Origin: Candidatus Devosia phytovorans
GTDB lineage: Bacteria > Pseudomonadota > Alphaproteobacteria > Rhizobiales > Devosiaceae
Length of the DNA stretch: 64,000 bases
Assembly (NCBI GenBank): GCA_029202405.1
Contig: CP119312.1
Coordinates: 1,059,001 to 1,123,000, forward strand
Reading direction: 5' to 3'
The notes beneath the pieces were generated by a model. The model did not search any database and was not told the origin of the DNA. It worked only from the letters and a program-made list of their open reading frames with translations. This document shows, one piece after another, positions 1 to 7,343 of the stretch. Within the stretch, counting starts at the first letter, position 1, and each line of letters begins with the position of its first letter. Both the position numbers and the translations under genes were made by a program.

Positions 1-1256
1 ACCATCCGGTAGCTCAATTCACGGGAGCTGCCGGGGGTGGCCTTTTCCTCCGGAATCCAGAAAGCGGCGATATTGTCGTCGCCTTCCAGCACCGAGGGAA
101 TTTCGATCAGACGCACATGGCCCTGGCCCCAATTGCCGATCGGTTCGATCCGCAGGGAAGGGCGGCGCTCGTAATGGGCGCCGGCGTCCTGGTATTCTTC
201 GAAGTCGCGGCCACGCTGGTAAAGACCAAAGGCGCGCGGGTTGTTTTCCCAGAAATAGGAGGTGCCCAGCGTCGCGGCATTGTTGAGCGCGCGCCAGGTG
301 ACTTCACCGGCCTCGTTCTGGATCAGCAGGCCATTGCTGTCGTGCACCTGCGGACGGTAGTCGTCGAAGCCAGTCCGGTTGGCTTCGGCAAAGAGATACA
401 TCGAGGTGAGCGGGGCAATGCCCAGTTCCTTGACGTCGCCACGGAAATAGAGCCGGGCAGTAACCTCGAGGGTGGTTTCCTGATGGGCCTCGCCGGCCGG
501 GGTCAGGACGAAACGGTAGGCGCCGGCCACAGACTGGCTTTCGAGCGCTGCATAGATGGTCAGCGGCAGGCCGAGCTGGGTGGGCTTTTCAACGTAGAAT
601 TCCGAGAAGCGCGGAAACTCTTCCGGGCCTTCAATCCAGGAATTCATCAGCAGGCCACGGGCCGAGAGGCCGTAGTTGTTGTTGCGGCCGAGAGCGCGGA
701 AATAGCTGGCGCCGAGGAAGGAAACGACCTCGTCAAATTGCGCGGTGCTGTTCATCGGCGCGTTGATGCGGAAGCCGGCGACACCGGGAAACTCGGTGAC
801 CTTGGCGGCTGCGGCTTCGACCTCATCGTCGTGATAGTCGAAATCGGCGGCGCTGAAGCCGATATTGTGGGCGCTGCCGTCGGTGATCTCATAGACCTGA
901 ACGGGCTCTGGGAAGAGCCAGCCCATGTGGAAGGCCTGCAGGCGATAGCCGACATTGTCGTCGATCCACTTGCTGGCCTTGGTCGCGTACTGGATCTGAC
1001 GGTAGGAGTCATAGTCCAGGCTGGCAAAGGCTTCCGGCAGGTCGCGCGATGGCGGCACGAAGTCAGCGGCAGCAATGTCCTGCATGCGCGCACTGAAGCT
1101 ATCGAAATCGAAGGGGAACTCGCCGCCCGGCGTTACGTTAGCAGCGGTCTGGGCGTAAGCGTTCGTGGTCAACGAGGTCGTGGCTAGAAGAGATAGAGCC
1201 GCCATGCCTTTCAGCACGGTGCGGCGGGTATGCAAACTTGTCGTGTGACGCTTCAA
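1..1256 (-). CDS. opgG: Periplasmic glucan biosynthesis protein OpgG/OpgD (3' end cut by window edge)
   Basis: The protein belongs to the MdoG/OpgG family, which acts in the periplasm on the backbone of osmoregulated periplasmic glucans. The visible part (about 418 residues) carries family-typical stretches such as GWLFPEPVQVYEIT, FLGASYFRALGRNNNYGLSARG and FWENNPRAFGLYQRGR. I start it at TTG 1256 rather than ATG 1205, because the longer form has an AGGG seven bases upstream and adds TRRTVLKG ahead of a hydrophobic stretch ending in AYAQ. That reads as a twin-arginine signal peptide. Tat export is the hallmark of the OpgD paralogue, so OpgD is an equally good name. The C-terminus lies beyond base 1, and no opgH is visible. 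Confidence 0.88.
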   Translation of the reverse strand, partial: MKRHTTSLHTRRTVLKGMAALSLLATTSLTTNAYAQTAANVTPGGEFPFDFDSFSARMQDIAAADFVPPSRDLPEAFASLDYDSYRQIQYATKASKWIDDNVGYRLQAFHMGWLFPEPVQVYEITDGSAHNIGFSAADFDYHDDEVEAAAAKVTEFPGVAGFRINAPMNSTAQFDEVVSFLGASYFRALGRNNNYGLSARGLLMNSWIEGPEEFPRFSEFYVEKPTQLGLPLTIYAALESQSVAGAYRFVLTPAGEAHQETTLEVTARLYFRGDVKELGIAPLTSMYLFAEANRTGFDDYRPQVHDSNGLLIQNEAGEVTWRALNNAATLGTSYFWENNPRAFGLYQRGRDFEEYQDAGAHYERRPSLRIEPIGNWGQGHVRLIEIPSVLEGDDNIAAFWIPEEKATPGSSRELSYRM

Positions 1257-1403
1257 CTTGTTGCCCTGTCAGGTCATTACCGGCCATGTTCTTCGGCAAA
1301 CCCGGAACGCCGCATAGAGGGAATAGTTGATGCATGGGCACCATTCGCTCAGCGCATAGCTCTGGGTGGTGACGAACAAAAGGTTAACAACCTGTCTATT
1401 TGT

Positions 1404-1856
1404 TCATTTCCGATAAACGTCTGTCGGATCAAAAAGTGGCGAGAATCCAGCATCGCGCAAAAATACTCGCGAATTCGTGATTTCGACGTCGCGATAGAAG
1501 CAGGTCTTGCGCCCGGTGTGGCAGGCGGCGCCACGCCCGGTCTGCCTGACTTTCATGACGAGGGCGTCCTGGTCGCAATCGGTGCGCAGGCCAATGACTT
1601 CCTGCAACTCGCCTGATGTCTCGCCTTTCTTCCACAGCTTGGCGCGCGAGCGCGACCAGTAGTGGGCAATGCCGGTCTCAAGCGTGAGGGAGAGGGCCTC
1701 GGCATTCATATGCGCGACCATCAGCACGTCGTTGGATTCGGCGTCGATGGTGACGACTGTCATCAAGCCGTTAGAATCGAAGCGAGGGGCGAAGACGGAA
1801 CCCTCTTCGAGCGCGTCGTGGGAGAGCGTGGCGGGATCGGTGAAGGACTGGGTCAT
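1404..1856 (-). CDS. hisI: Phosphoribosyl-AMP cyclohydrolase
   Basis: This 150-residue enzyme opens the adenine ring of phosphoribosyl-AMP, the third step of histidine synthesis, in the cytoplasm. The metal-site residues are in place: D93, D95 and D97 in RTDCDQDALV, C112-H113 in GRGAACHTGRK, and C119. There is no fused HisE domain, so this is the monofunctional form. It lies 33 bases downstream of folE on the same strand. Its ATG sits in the 3' arm of a 10-bp perfect inverted repeat, and no normal Shine-Dalgarno is visible (see the entry at 1854-1880). Confidence 0.95.
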   Translation of the reverse strand: MTQSFTDPATLSHDALEEGSVFAPRFDSNGLMTVVTIDAESNDVLMVAHMNAEALSLTLETGIAHYWSRSRAKLWKKGETSGELQEVIGLRTDCDQDALVMKVRQTGRGAACHTGRKTCFYRDVEITNSRVFLRDAGFSPLFDPTDVYRK

Positions 1857-1880
1857 GGGAACGTTCTTAGCGTTCCCATG
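1854..1880 (-). promoter_or_regulatory. Inverted repeat and 8-codon leader ORF covering the hisI start
   Basis: CATGGGAACG and CGTTCCCATG form a perfect 10-bp inverted repeat with a 7-base loop in the folE-hisI gap. Read on the minus strand, the first ATG opens an eight-codon frame (MGTLRTFP) whose TGA overlaps the hisI start as ATGA. The hisI start would be hidden in the hairpin stem, and translating the mini-frame could open it. Control of hisI translation is an inference; a weak terminator is the other reading. Confidence 0.45.
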
Positions 1881-1889
1881 CCGTTTGAT

Positions 1890-2510
1890 CTAGCGGCGGA
1901 TGAGGCCGAAAAAACGATCCTGTTCGACGCGATCTTCGGCGAAGACGCCGGTGAAGCGGTGGGTGATGGTGGAGGCGCCGTGGGCGCGGACGCCGCGCAT
2001 GGACATGCACATATGCTCGGCCTCGAGCATGACGGCGGCGCCGCGGGGTCCGAGATGCTCGTTGATGGCGTCGATGATCTGGGCCGTCAGGTTTTCCTGC
2101 GTCTGCAGGCGGCGCGAGAAGACTTCCACGAGGCGCGCAAGTTTGGAGAGGCCGACGACGCCGTCATGCGGCAGGTAGGCGATATGGGCCTTGCCGACGA
2201 AGGGCACCATGTGGTGCTCGCAATGGGAGGAAAAGGGGATGTCCTTGACCATGACGATGTCGTCGTAGCCGCCGACTTCCTTGAAGGTTTTCGAGAGAAT
2301 GACGCCGGCATCCTGCTCGTAGCCGGCAAAGAATTCGCCATAGGCTTTCGCGACGCGGGCAGGGGTTTCGAGCACGCCTTCGCGGGTTGGATCGTCACCG
2401 GCCCAGGCGATCAGCGTGCGGACGGCCGCCTCGGCTTCCTCGCGGGTGGGCTTGGGAAAAAGAGACGTGGACGTGGGGAGGGCGCCCTTCGGCGTGGTGC
2501 TGGCGTCCAT
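1890..2510 (-). CDS. folE: GTP cyclohydrolase I
   Basis: FolE converts GTP to dihydroneopterin triphosphate, the entry step of folate synthesis. The 206-residue protein has the zinc ligands C97 and H100 (SSHCEHHMVPF) and C168 (AEHMCMSMRG). The core signature VGLSKLARLVEVFSRRLQTQE is also intact. The N-terminal 25 residues are a variable tail. It is the first gene of a folE-hisI pair and is divergent from the NifU-like gene at 2644, with about 130 bases between them for both promoters. Confidence 0.97.
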   Translation of the reverse strand: MDASTTPKGALPTSTSLFPKPTREEAEAAVRTLIAWAGDDPTREGVLETPARVAKAYGEFFAGYEQDAGVILSKTFKEVGGYDDIVMVKDIPFSSHCEHHMVPFVGKAHIAYLPHDGVVGLSKLARLVEVFSRRLQTQENLTAQIIDAINEHLGPRGAAVMLEAEHMCMSMRGVRAHGASTITHRFTGVFAEDRVEQDRFFGLIRR

Positions 2511-2643
2511 GTGTCGGCTCCTGTGCGCTTGGCCATTCTACGAGACCAGAGCGATTTTGGACCAGTTGGTTGGTGCTAGCCCGCGTGTGACGCCCTATAT
2601 AAGAGCGTGCGGCGTGACCGACAAGAAACAGATTTTCGGGACC

Positions 2644-3096
2644 ATGGACCTCAGCGAGCTCTATTCGGAAAAAATCCTCGACCTGGCTGGCAATGCGTTG
2701 CAACCGCCGCGACTGGCGCGGCCGGATGCGAGCTCGCGCAAGGTCAGCCGGGTGTGTGGGTCGGTGATCGAGGTGGACGTCGTGGTGCGCGACGGTGTGA
2801 TTGTCGAATATGGGCACGAGGTTTCAGCCTGCGCGCTGGGGCAGACCTCGGCGGCCGTGGTGGCGCGAGAGATTGTCGGCACGCCGGTGGGGGAGTTTCG
2901 CCAGCTGCGCGAAGCGATGCAGGCGATGCTGAAGGAGGATGGCGCGCCCCCGACGGGCAAGTGGGACGATCTGAGATATCTCGAGCCGGTGCGGGACTAC
3001 AAGGCGCGGCATCTGTCGACCATGCTGGTGTTCGATGCGGTGGTGGATGCGCTGGAAAAAGCCGAGGCGGCAGAATCGGTTATGGCGGTTCGCTGA
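2644..3096 (+). CDS. NifU/IscU-like iron-sulfur scaffold domain protein
   Basis: This 150-residue protein has the fold signature of the NifU N-terminal (IscU) domain, which holds nascent Fe-S clusters. Two of the three usual cysteine ligands are present: C38 in RVCGSVIEV and C63 in SACALGQTS. At the third position (HCS in IscU) the sequence reads KARHLST, so histidine 123 replaces the cysteine. No cysteine desulfurase is next to it. ATG 2644 fits the domain start; an upstream GTG at 2614 is possible. Its TGA overlaps the yidD ATG (TGATG), so the two are translationally coupled. Its role as a true scaffold is uncertain. Confidence 0.75.
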   Translation: MDLSELYSEKILDLAGNALQPPRLARPDASSRKVSRVCGSVIEVDVVVRDGVIVEYGHEVSACALGQTSAAVVAREIVGTPVGEFRQLREAMQAMLKEDGAPPTGKWDDLRYLEPVRDYKARHLSTMLVFDAVVDALEKAEAAESVMAVR

Positions 3097-3407
3097 TGGA
3101 TCGAGTCGTGACTCTGTTCTGGCGGGTGGTGGATCTGCCGTTCAAGTTTGCGGCGGTGCTGCTGATCACCGTCTATCGCTATACGCTGTCGATGTTTGTC
3201 GGGCGCAGCTGCCGGCATCTGCCGACCTGCTCGGAATATACGCGGGACGCAATCTGGCATTTCGGCTTCTGGCCGGGCGGCTGGATGGGGGCGGCGCGGT
3301 TCTGGCGCTGCCGGCCGGGCGGCACGCATGGCTATGACCCGGTGCCGAAAGCCGTGCCGGAGCAGGGGCGGTGGTATCAGCCCTGGCGCTATGGGCGCTG
3401 GAATTAA
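3096..3407 (+). CDS. yidD: Membrane protein insertion efficiency factor YidD
   Basis: YidD is a small inner-membrane-associated protein that helps YidC insert membrane proteins. The 103-residue product shows the family core: an amphipathic N-terminal helix, then YRYTLSMFVGRSCRHLPTCSEY, then the tryptophan-rich WPGGWMGAARFWRCRPGG and the closing GYDPVP. Both conserved cysteine regions are present. The gene is usually near rnpA-yidC, but here it is coupled to the NifU-like gene by a TGATG overlap. Confidence 0.95.
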   Translation: MDRVVTLFWRVVDLPFKFAAVLLITVYRYTLSMFVGRSCRHLPTCSEYTRDAIWHFGFWPGGWMGAARFWRCRPGGTHGYDPVPKAVPEQGRWYQPWRYGRWN

Positions 3408-3477
3408 TAGACAATCGTGCTAGACAGGCGCGCTTGCTGCGATTTTGCGGCATGAACCTCATTTCTGGAGACCTACA

Positions 3478-5463
3478 ATGACGATCAAGGTGACGTTCCC
3501 CGACGGTGCAGCTCGCGACTATGCGCGTGGCACCACCGGGACCACCGTGGTCGAAGGCATCTCCAAGAGCCTGGCCAAGAAGACGGTCGCGATGCGCTGG
3601 AATGGCGCGCTGGCCGATCTCAGCGATGAGCTCAACGAAGACGGCAGGATCGAATTCGTGACGCGCGACAGCGGGTCCAAGGATGTGCTGGAGCTGATCC
3701 GGCACGATGCCGCACACGTGCTGGCCGAAGCGGTGCAGGAGCTGTGGCCGACGACGCAGGTGACGATCGGTCCGGTGATCGAGAACGGCTTCTACTACGA
3801 CTTCAAGCGCGACGAGCCGTTCTCGGAAGAGGATTTCCCGGCCATCGAGAAGAAGATGGCCGAGATCATCGAGCGCGGCGCCGCCTTCACCAAGGAAATC
3901 TGGACGCGCGATCAGGCCAAGGAATTCTTCAAGGCCCGGGGCGAGAACTTCAAGGTGGAACTGGTCGATGCCATTCCGGCTGATCAGTCGCTCAAGATGT
4001 ACAAGCAGGGTCAGTGGATCGATCTCTGCCGTGGGCCGCATATGCGCACGGTCAAGGATGTCGGCATGGCCTTCAAGCTGACCAAGGTGGCGGGCGCCTA
4101 TTGGCGCGGCGACAGCAACAATCCGGTGCTGAGCCGCATCTATGGCACGGCCTTCGCGAGCAAGGACGAACTCGACGCATATCTCCACATGGTGGAAGAG
4201 GCGGAAAAGCGCGACCACCGCAAGATCGGCCAGGAGATGGACCTCTATCACTTCCAGCCGGAAGCGCAGGGGTCGGTGTTCTGGCATCCGCGCGGCTATG
4301 TGCTCTACAACCAGATGGAGGCCTATATCCGCCGCCGTCTGAACGAGAGCGGCTATGTGGAAGTGAAGACGCCGCAGCTGATGAGTTCGAAGTTCTGGGA
4401 GCAGTCGGGCCATTGGGGCAAGTATCGCGAGAACATGTTCGTGGTGCCCGATGAAGTGCCGGGGACGGAAGAGACTGGTCCTGTTCTGAGCGGCAAGGGC
4501 GACCTGATGGCGCTCAAGCCGATGAACTGCCCGGCGCATGTGCAGATCTTCAACCAGGGCATCAAGAGCTATCGCGATCTGCCGCTGCGCATGGCTGAAT
4601 TTGGCTGCTGCCATCGCAACGAGGCGCATGGTGCCCTGCACGGGCTGATGCGCGTGCGGCAGATGACGCAGGACGATGCGCATATCTTCTGCCGCGAGGA
4701 CCAGATCCAGAGCGAGACCGAGCATTTCGTGCATCTGCTCTATTCGGTCTATGCCCACATGGGCTTCGACAATGTCGTCATCAAGCTCGCCACGCGGCCG
4801 GAAAAGTTCGGCGGCACGGTGGATCGCTGGGATGCGGCCGAAAAGGCGCTGGGCGATGCCCTGCGCGCCACCGGCTATGACTTCGAGATCGCCGAGGGCG
4901 AGGGTGCTTTCTATGCGCCCAAGCTCGAATTCCACCTGCGCGACGCGATCGGTCGTTCGTGGCAGGTCGGCACGTTGCAGCTCGACTATGTGCTGCCGGA
5001 GCGCCTTGACGCGACCTATGTGGCCGAGGACGGTTCGCGGCAGTATGCGGTGATGCTGCATCGCGCGATCCTGGGATCGCTCGAGCGCTTCATCGGCATG
5101 CTGATCGAGAATTATGCCGGCAAGATGCCGATGTGGCTGGCGCCGACGCAGGTGGTGGTCGCGACCATCGTGTCGGAAGCCGATGACTATGCCGAAAAGC
5201 TGGTGAAGCAGCTCAAGGCGGCGGGCATTCGCGCCGAGCTCGACACGCGCAACGAGAAGATCAACTACAAGGTGCGTGAGCATTCGGTCGGCAAGGTGCC
5301 GCTGATGTTCGTGGTGGGCAAGCGCGAGGCCGACGAAGGCACCGTGTCGGTGCGTCGTCTCGGGACCGAAGGCCAGAAGGTGCAGCCGTTCATGGATGCG
5401 CTGGTCAGCCTGATGGCCGAAGGCACCCCGCCTGACCTCAAGGACAAGGCACAGGCTGCCTGA
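3478..5463 (+). CDS. thrS: Threonine-tRNA ligase
   Basis: ThrS charges tRNA-Thr with threonine. The 661-residue product has the full bacterial order: N-terminal TGS domain (1-60), the editing domain with HDAAHVLAEAVQ, the class II core with MNCPAHVQIF (zinc cysteine) and RMAEFGCCHRNEAHGAL, and a C-terminal anticodon-binding domain ending near residue 640. I start it at ATG 3478, which has CTGGAG upstream; an ATG 33 bases earlier lacks one. Its TGA overlaps the ATG of the next small gene. I see no threonine leader peptide or T-box upstream. Confidence 0.98.
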   Translation: MTIKVTFPDGAARDYARGTTGTTVVEGISKSLAKKTVAMRWNGALADLSDELNEDGRIEFVTRDSGSKDVLELIRHDAAHVLAEAVQELWPTTQVTIGPVIENGFYYDFKRDEPFSEEDFPAIEKKMAEIIERGAAFTKEIWTRDQAKEFFKARGENFKVELVDAIPADQSLKMYKQGQWIDLCRGPHMRTVKDVGMAFKLTKVAGAYWRGDSNNPVLSRIYGTAFASKDELDAYLHMVEEAEKRDHRKIGQEMDLYHFQPEAQGSVFWHPRGYVLYNQMEAYIRRRLNESGYVEVKTPQLMSSKFWEQSGHWGKYRENMFVVPDEVPGTEETGPVLSGKGDLMALKPMNCPAHVQIFNQGIKSYRDLPLRMAEFGCCHRNEAHGALHGLMRVRQMTQDDAHIFCREDQIQSETEHFVHLLYSVYAHMGFDNVVIKLATRPEKFGGTVDRWDAAEKALGDALRATGYDFEIAEGEGAFYAPKLEFHLRDAIGRSWQVGTLQLDYVLPERLDATYVAEDGSRQYAVMLHRAILGSLERFIGMLIENYAGKMPMWLAPTQVVVATIVSEADDYAEKLVKQLKAAGIRAELDTRNEKINYKVREHSVGKVPLMFVVGKREADEGTVSVRRLGTEGQKVQPFMDALVSLMAEGTPPDLKDKAQAA

Positions 5464-5693
5464 TGCCGCTGCGCCCGTCCAACCGCGAGATCAAGGCCCT
5501 GACGCATCTTGGCGAAGAGAATGCGCTGGGGCCGGACGACTTCAAGGATATCGGCGAGAAGGTTTTCGCCGGCATGCTGAAGAAGGGCTGGGTGGTGGAA
5601 GCCGAAGGCCTGCCAGGCAAGTATCGCGCGACGATCAAGGGTCTGACGATCCACGAAGGTGAGATTATCTTCGCCGGACGGTTGCGGAAGTAA
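5463..5693 (+). CDS. Small protein of unknown function coupled to thrS
   Basis: This 76-residue protein starts at the ATG inside the thrS stop (TGATG). It is charged, has no signal peptide or membrane segment, and contains GEKVFAGMLKKGWV followed by a short beta-rich tail (KYRATIKGLTIHEGEIIF). That layout suggests a small winged-helix-like or nucleic-acid-binding domain, but I recognise no family. Codon use matches the neighbours and the overlap supports a real gene. Confidence 0.7.
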   Translation: MPLRPSNREIKALTHLGEENALGPDDFKDIGEKVFAGMLKKGWVVEAEGLPGKYRATIKGLTIHEGEIIFAGRLRK

Positions 5694-5704
5694 GACTCTC
5701 TGTT

Positions 5705-5827
5705 GGGTACCCCCACCTAACCTCCCCCTGATAGGGGGAGGGACCGCGCGGTGGTTGCGGTGATATGTTGCCCGGAACTGGATAAGTCCCTCCCCCTTTT
5801 CAGGGGGAGGCTAGGAGGGGGTATTCT
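5705..5827. repeat. Palindromic intergenic repeat, copy 1
   Basis: This 123-bp element has two 9-bp hairpins (CCTCCCCCT-GAT-AGGGGGAGG and CCTCCCCCT-TTTC-AGGGGGAGG) about 45 bases apart. It is bounded by outer arms that are inverted copies of each other. Copy 2 lies at 8762-8885. It fills the gap between the 76-residue gene and arfB. It has no coding content and resembles a miniature inverted-repeat (MITE/REP-like) element. Confidence 0.85.
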
Positions 5828-5840
5828 TTCTTTGCCAGAT

Positions 5841-6263
5841 ATGATCCCCATCACCCGCTCCGTCTCCATCGATCCCGGCGAGATCGAGGAGACATTCGTG
5901 CGCGCGTCCGGGCCGGGCGGGCAGAATGTGAACAAGGTGTCGAGCGCGGTGCAGCTGCGCTTTGACCTGGCCAATTCTCCCAATATTCCCGAGGCGATGA
6001 AACGGCGCGTGGCGGTGCTGGCCGGTAAAAGGCTGACCAAGGATGGCGTCATTGTCATCATTGCCAATTCGCATCGCGATCAGCCGATGAACCGGGCCGA
6101 TGCGCTGGAGCGGCTGGTGGGCCTGTTGATCGAGGGATCGCATGTGCCCAAGGCAAGGGTGGCGACGCGGCCGACGCTGGCCAGCAAGCGGCGACGGCTG
6201 GAGGGCAAGTCGGTGCGATCCGAGGTCAAGCGGATGCGAGGCAGTCCGCGCGATTCCGAATAA
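5841..6263 (+). CDS. arfB: Alternative ribosome-rescue factor (peptidyl-tRNA hydrolase ArfB)
   Basis: ArfB/YaeJ enters the A site of stalled ribosomes and hydrolyses peptidyl-tRNA. The 140-residue product has the catalytic GGQ at residues 26-28 (RASGPGGQNVNKVSS). Its basic C-terminal tail (KRRRLEGKSVRSEVKRMRG) matches the part that enters the mRNA channel. I chose ATG 5841. The reading frame stays open upstream, but only through the palindromic repeat, so that extension is not taken as protein. The gene follows the repeat by 13 bases, so its promoter may lie in or before the element. Confidence 0.93.
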   Translation: MIPITRSVSIDPGEIEETFVRASGPGGQNVNKVSSAVQLRFDLANSPNIPEAMKRRVAVLAGKRLTKDGVIVIIANSHRDQPMNRADALERLVGLLIEGSHVPKARVATRPTLASKRRRLEGKSVRSEVKRMRGSPRDSE

Positions 6264-6330
6264 GTCGATATGGTAGCGTCAGAATTTGCGTGTAGAAGTA
6301 TCGCCGGGTCGTGTTTGACGTGAGGGCAGA

Positions 6331-7329
6331 TTGAATATTTTCGTGACCGGGACGGCCGGCTTTATTGGTTTTCATCTGGCGCGGCGGCTGTTGGCGGAAG
6401 GCCATCGGGTTACCGGTTTTGACGGGCTGACCAATTACTATGATCCGGCGCTGAAGCGGGCGCGGCTGGACTTGCTGGCAGGGCCGGGTTTTACCCAGGT
6501 CGAAGGCATGCTGGAGGATGCGGCGGCGCTGGAGGCGGCGGTTGTCGCCAGCGAAGCCGATGTCGTGGTGCATCTGGCCGCACAGGCAGGCGTGCGCTAC
6601 AGCCTCGAGGCGCCGCAGAGCTATATCCAGTCCAATGTGGTGGGCACGGCAAACCTGCTGGAATCGCTGCGCAGGCACACACCGAAGCATTTCATCTTTG
6701 CCTCGACCAGCTCGGTCTATGGCGGGAACACGAAATTTCCCTTTGCCGAGACGGACCGGGCCGACGGGCCGGTTTCGCTCTATGCCGCGACCAAGAAGTC
6801 GGGCGAGTCGATGGTGCATTCCTACGCGCATCTGTTCGGGATTCCCTCCACCTGCGTGCGGTTCTTCACGGTCTATGGACCGTGGGGGCGGCCGGACATG
6901 GCGCTGTTCAAGTTTGCCAAGGCGATGCTGGAAGGCGGGGAGATCGACGTCTATGGCTTTGGCAAGATGCGGCGCGATTTCACCTATGTTGACGACCTCG
7001 TCGCCTCGATCACCGCGCTGATGGAGCGGGTGCCGGAACAGGGCCAGCCGGTCGAGCATGACAGTCTCTCGGCCGTGGCGCCGTTCCGCGTGGTCAATAT
7101 CGCTGGCGGCAAGCCGACGGAGCTGATGGATTTCATCCGCACGCTGGAAAGCGCCGCGGGGGTGACGGCCAAGCTCAACATGCTGCCGATGCAGCCGGGC
7201 GATGTGGTGGCGACGGAATCCGATACGCGGCTGCTGCAGGCGCTGATCGGCGCGGTGCCGGAGACCTCAGTCAGCGAAGGCGTTGGCCAGTTCGTCGCGT
7301 GGTACAAGAACCACTACGGACACAATTGA
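6331..7329 (+). CDS. NAD-dependent epimerase, UDP-glucuronate 4-epimerase type
   Basis: This 332-residue protein is an extended short-chain dehydrogenase that interconverts nucleotide sugars. It has the Rossmann motif GTAGFIGFHLA at the N-terminus, the SSVYG strand and the catalytic YAATKKSGE. The spacing and sequences RFFTVYGPWGRPDMALFKF and FGKMRRDFTYVDDLV are typical of UDP-glucuronate 4-epimerases (LpsL/CapI/GaeA), giving UDP-galacturonate. The start is TTG 6331 with TGAGGG upstream. It overlaps no gene but runs into the mutase ribosome-binding site, suggesting a two-gene nucleotide-sugar operon. Confidence 0.88.
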   Translation: MNIFVTGTAGFIGFHLARRLLAEGHRVTGFDGLTNYYDPALKRARLDLLAGPGFTQVEGMLEDAAALEAAVVASEADVVVHLAAQAGVRYSLEAPQSYIQSNVVGTANLLESLRRHTPKHFIFASTSSVYGGNTKFPFAETDRADGPVSLYAATKKSGESMVHSYAHLFGIPSTCVRFFTVYGPWGRPDMALFKFAKAMLEGGEIDVYGFGKMRRDFTYVDDLVASITALMERVPEQGQPVEHDSLSAVAPFRVVNIAGGKPTELMDFIRTLESAAGVTAKLNMLPMQPGDVVATESDTRLLQALIGAVPETSVSEGVGQFVAWYKNHYGHN

Positions 7330-7343
7330 GCGGAGAGATCGCC

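Noticed and set aside
1662..2579. 305-codon plus-strand frame
   Set aside because: Lies opposite hisI and folE, both with intact motifs; no ribosome-binding site.
3166..5283. 705-codon open frame on the minus strand
   Set aside because: It is the antisense shadow of yidD and thrS in GC-rich DNA; composition is His/Arg/Leu-rich without domains.
5751..5840. N-terminal extension of ArfB
   Set aside because: The extra codons come from the palindromic repeat and ArfB homologues begin near ATG 5841.
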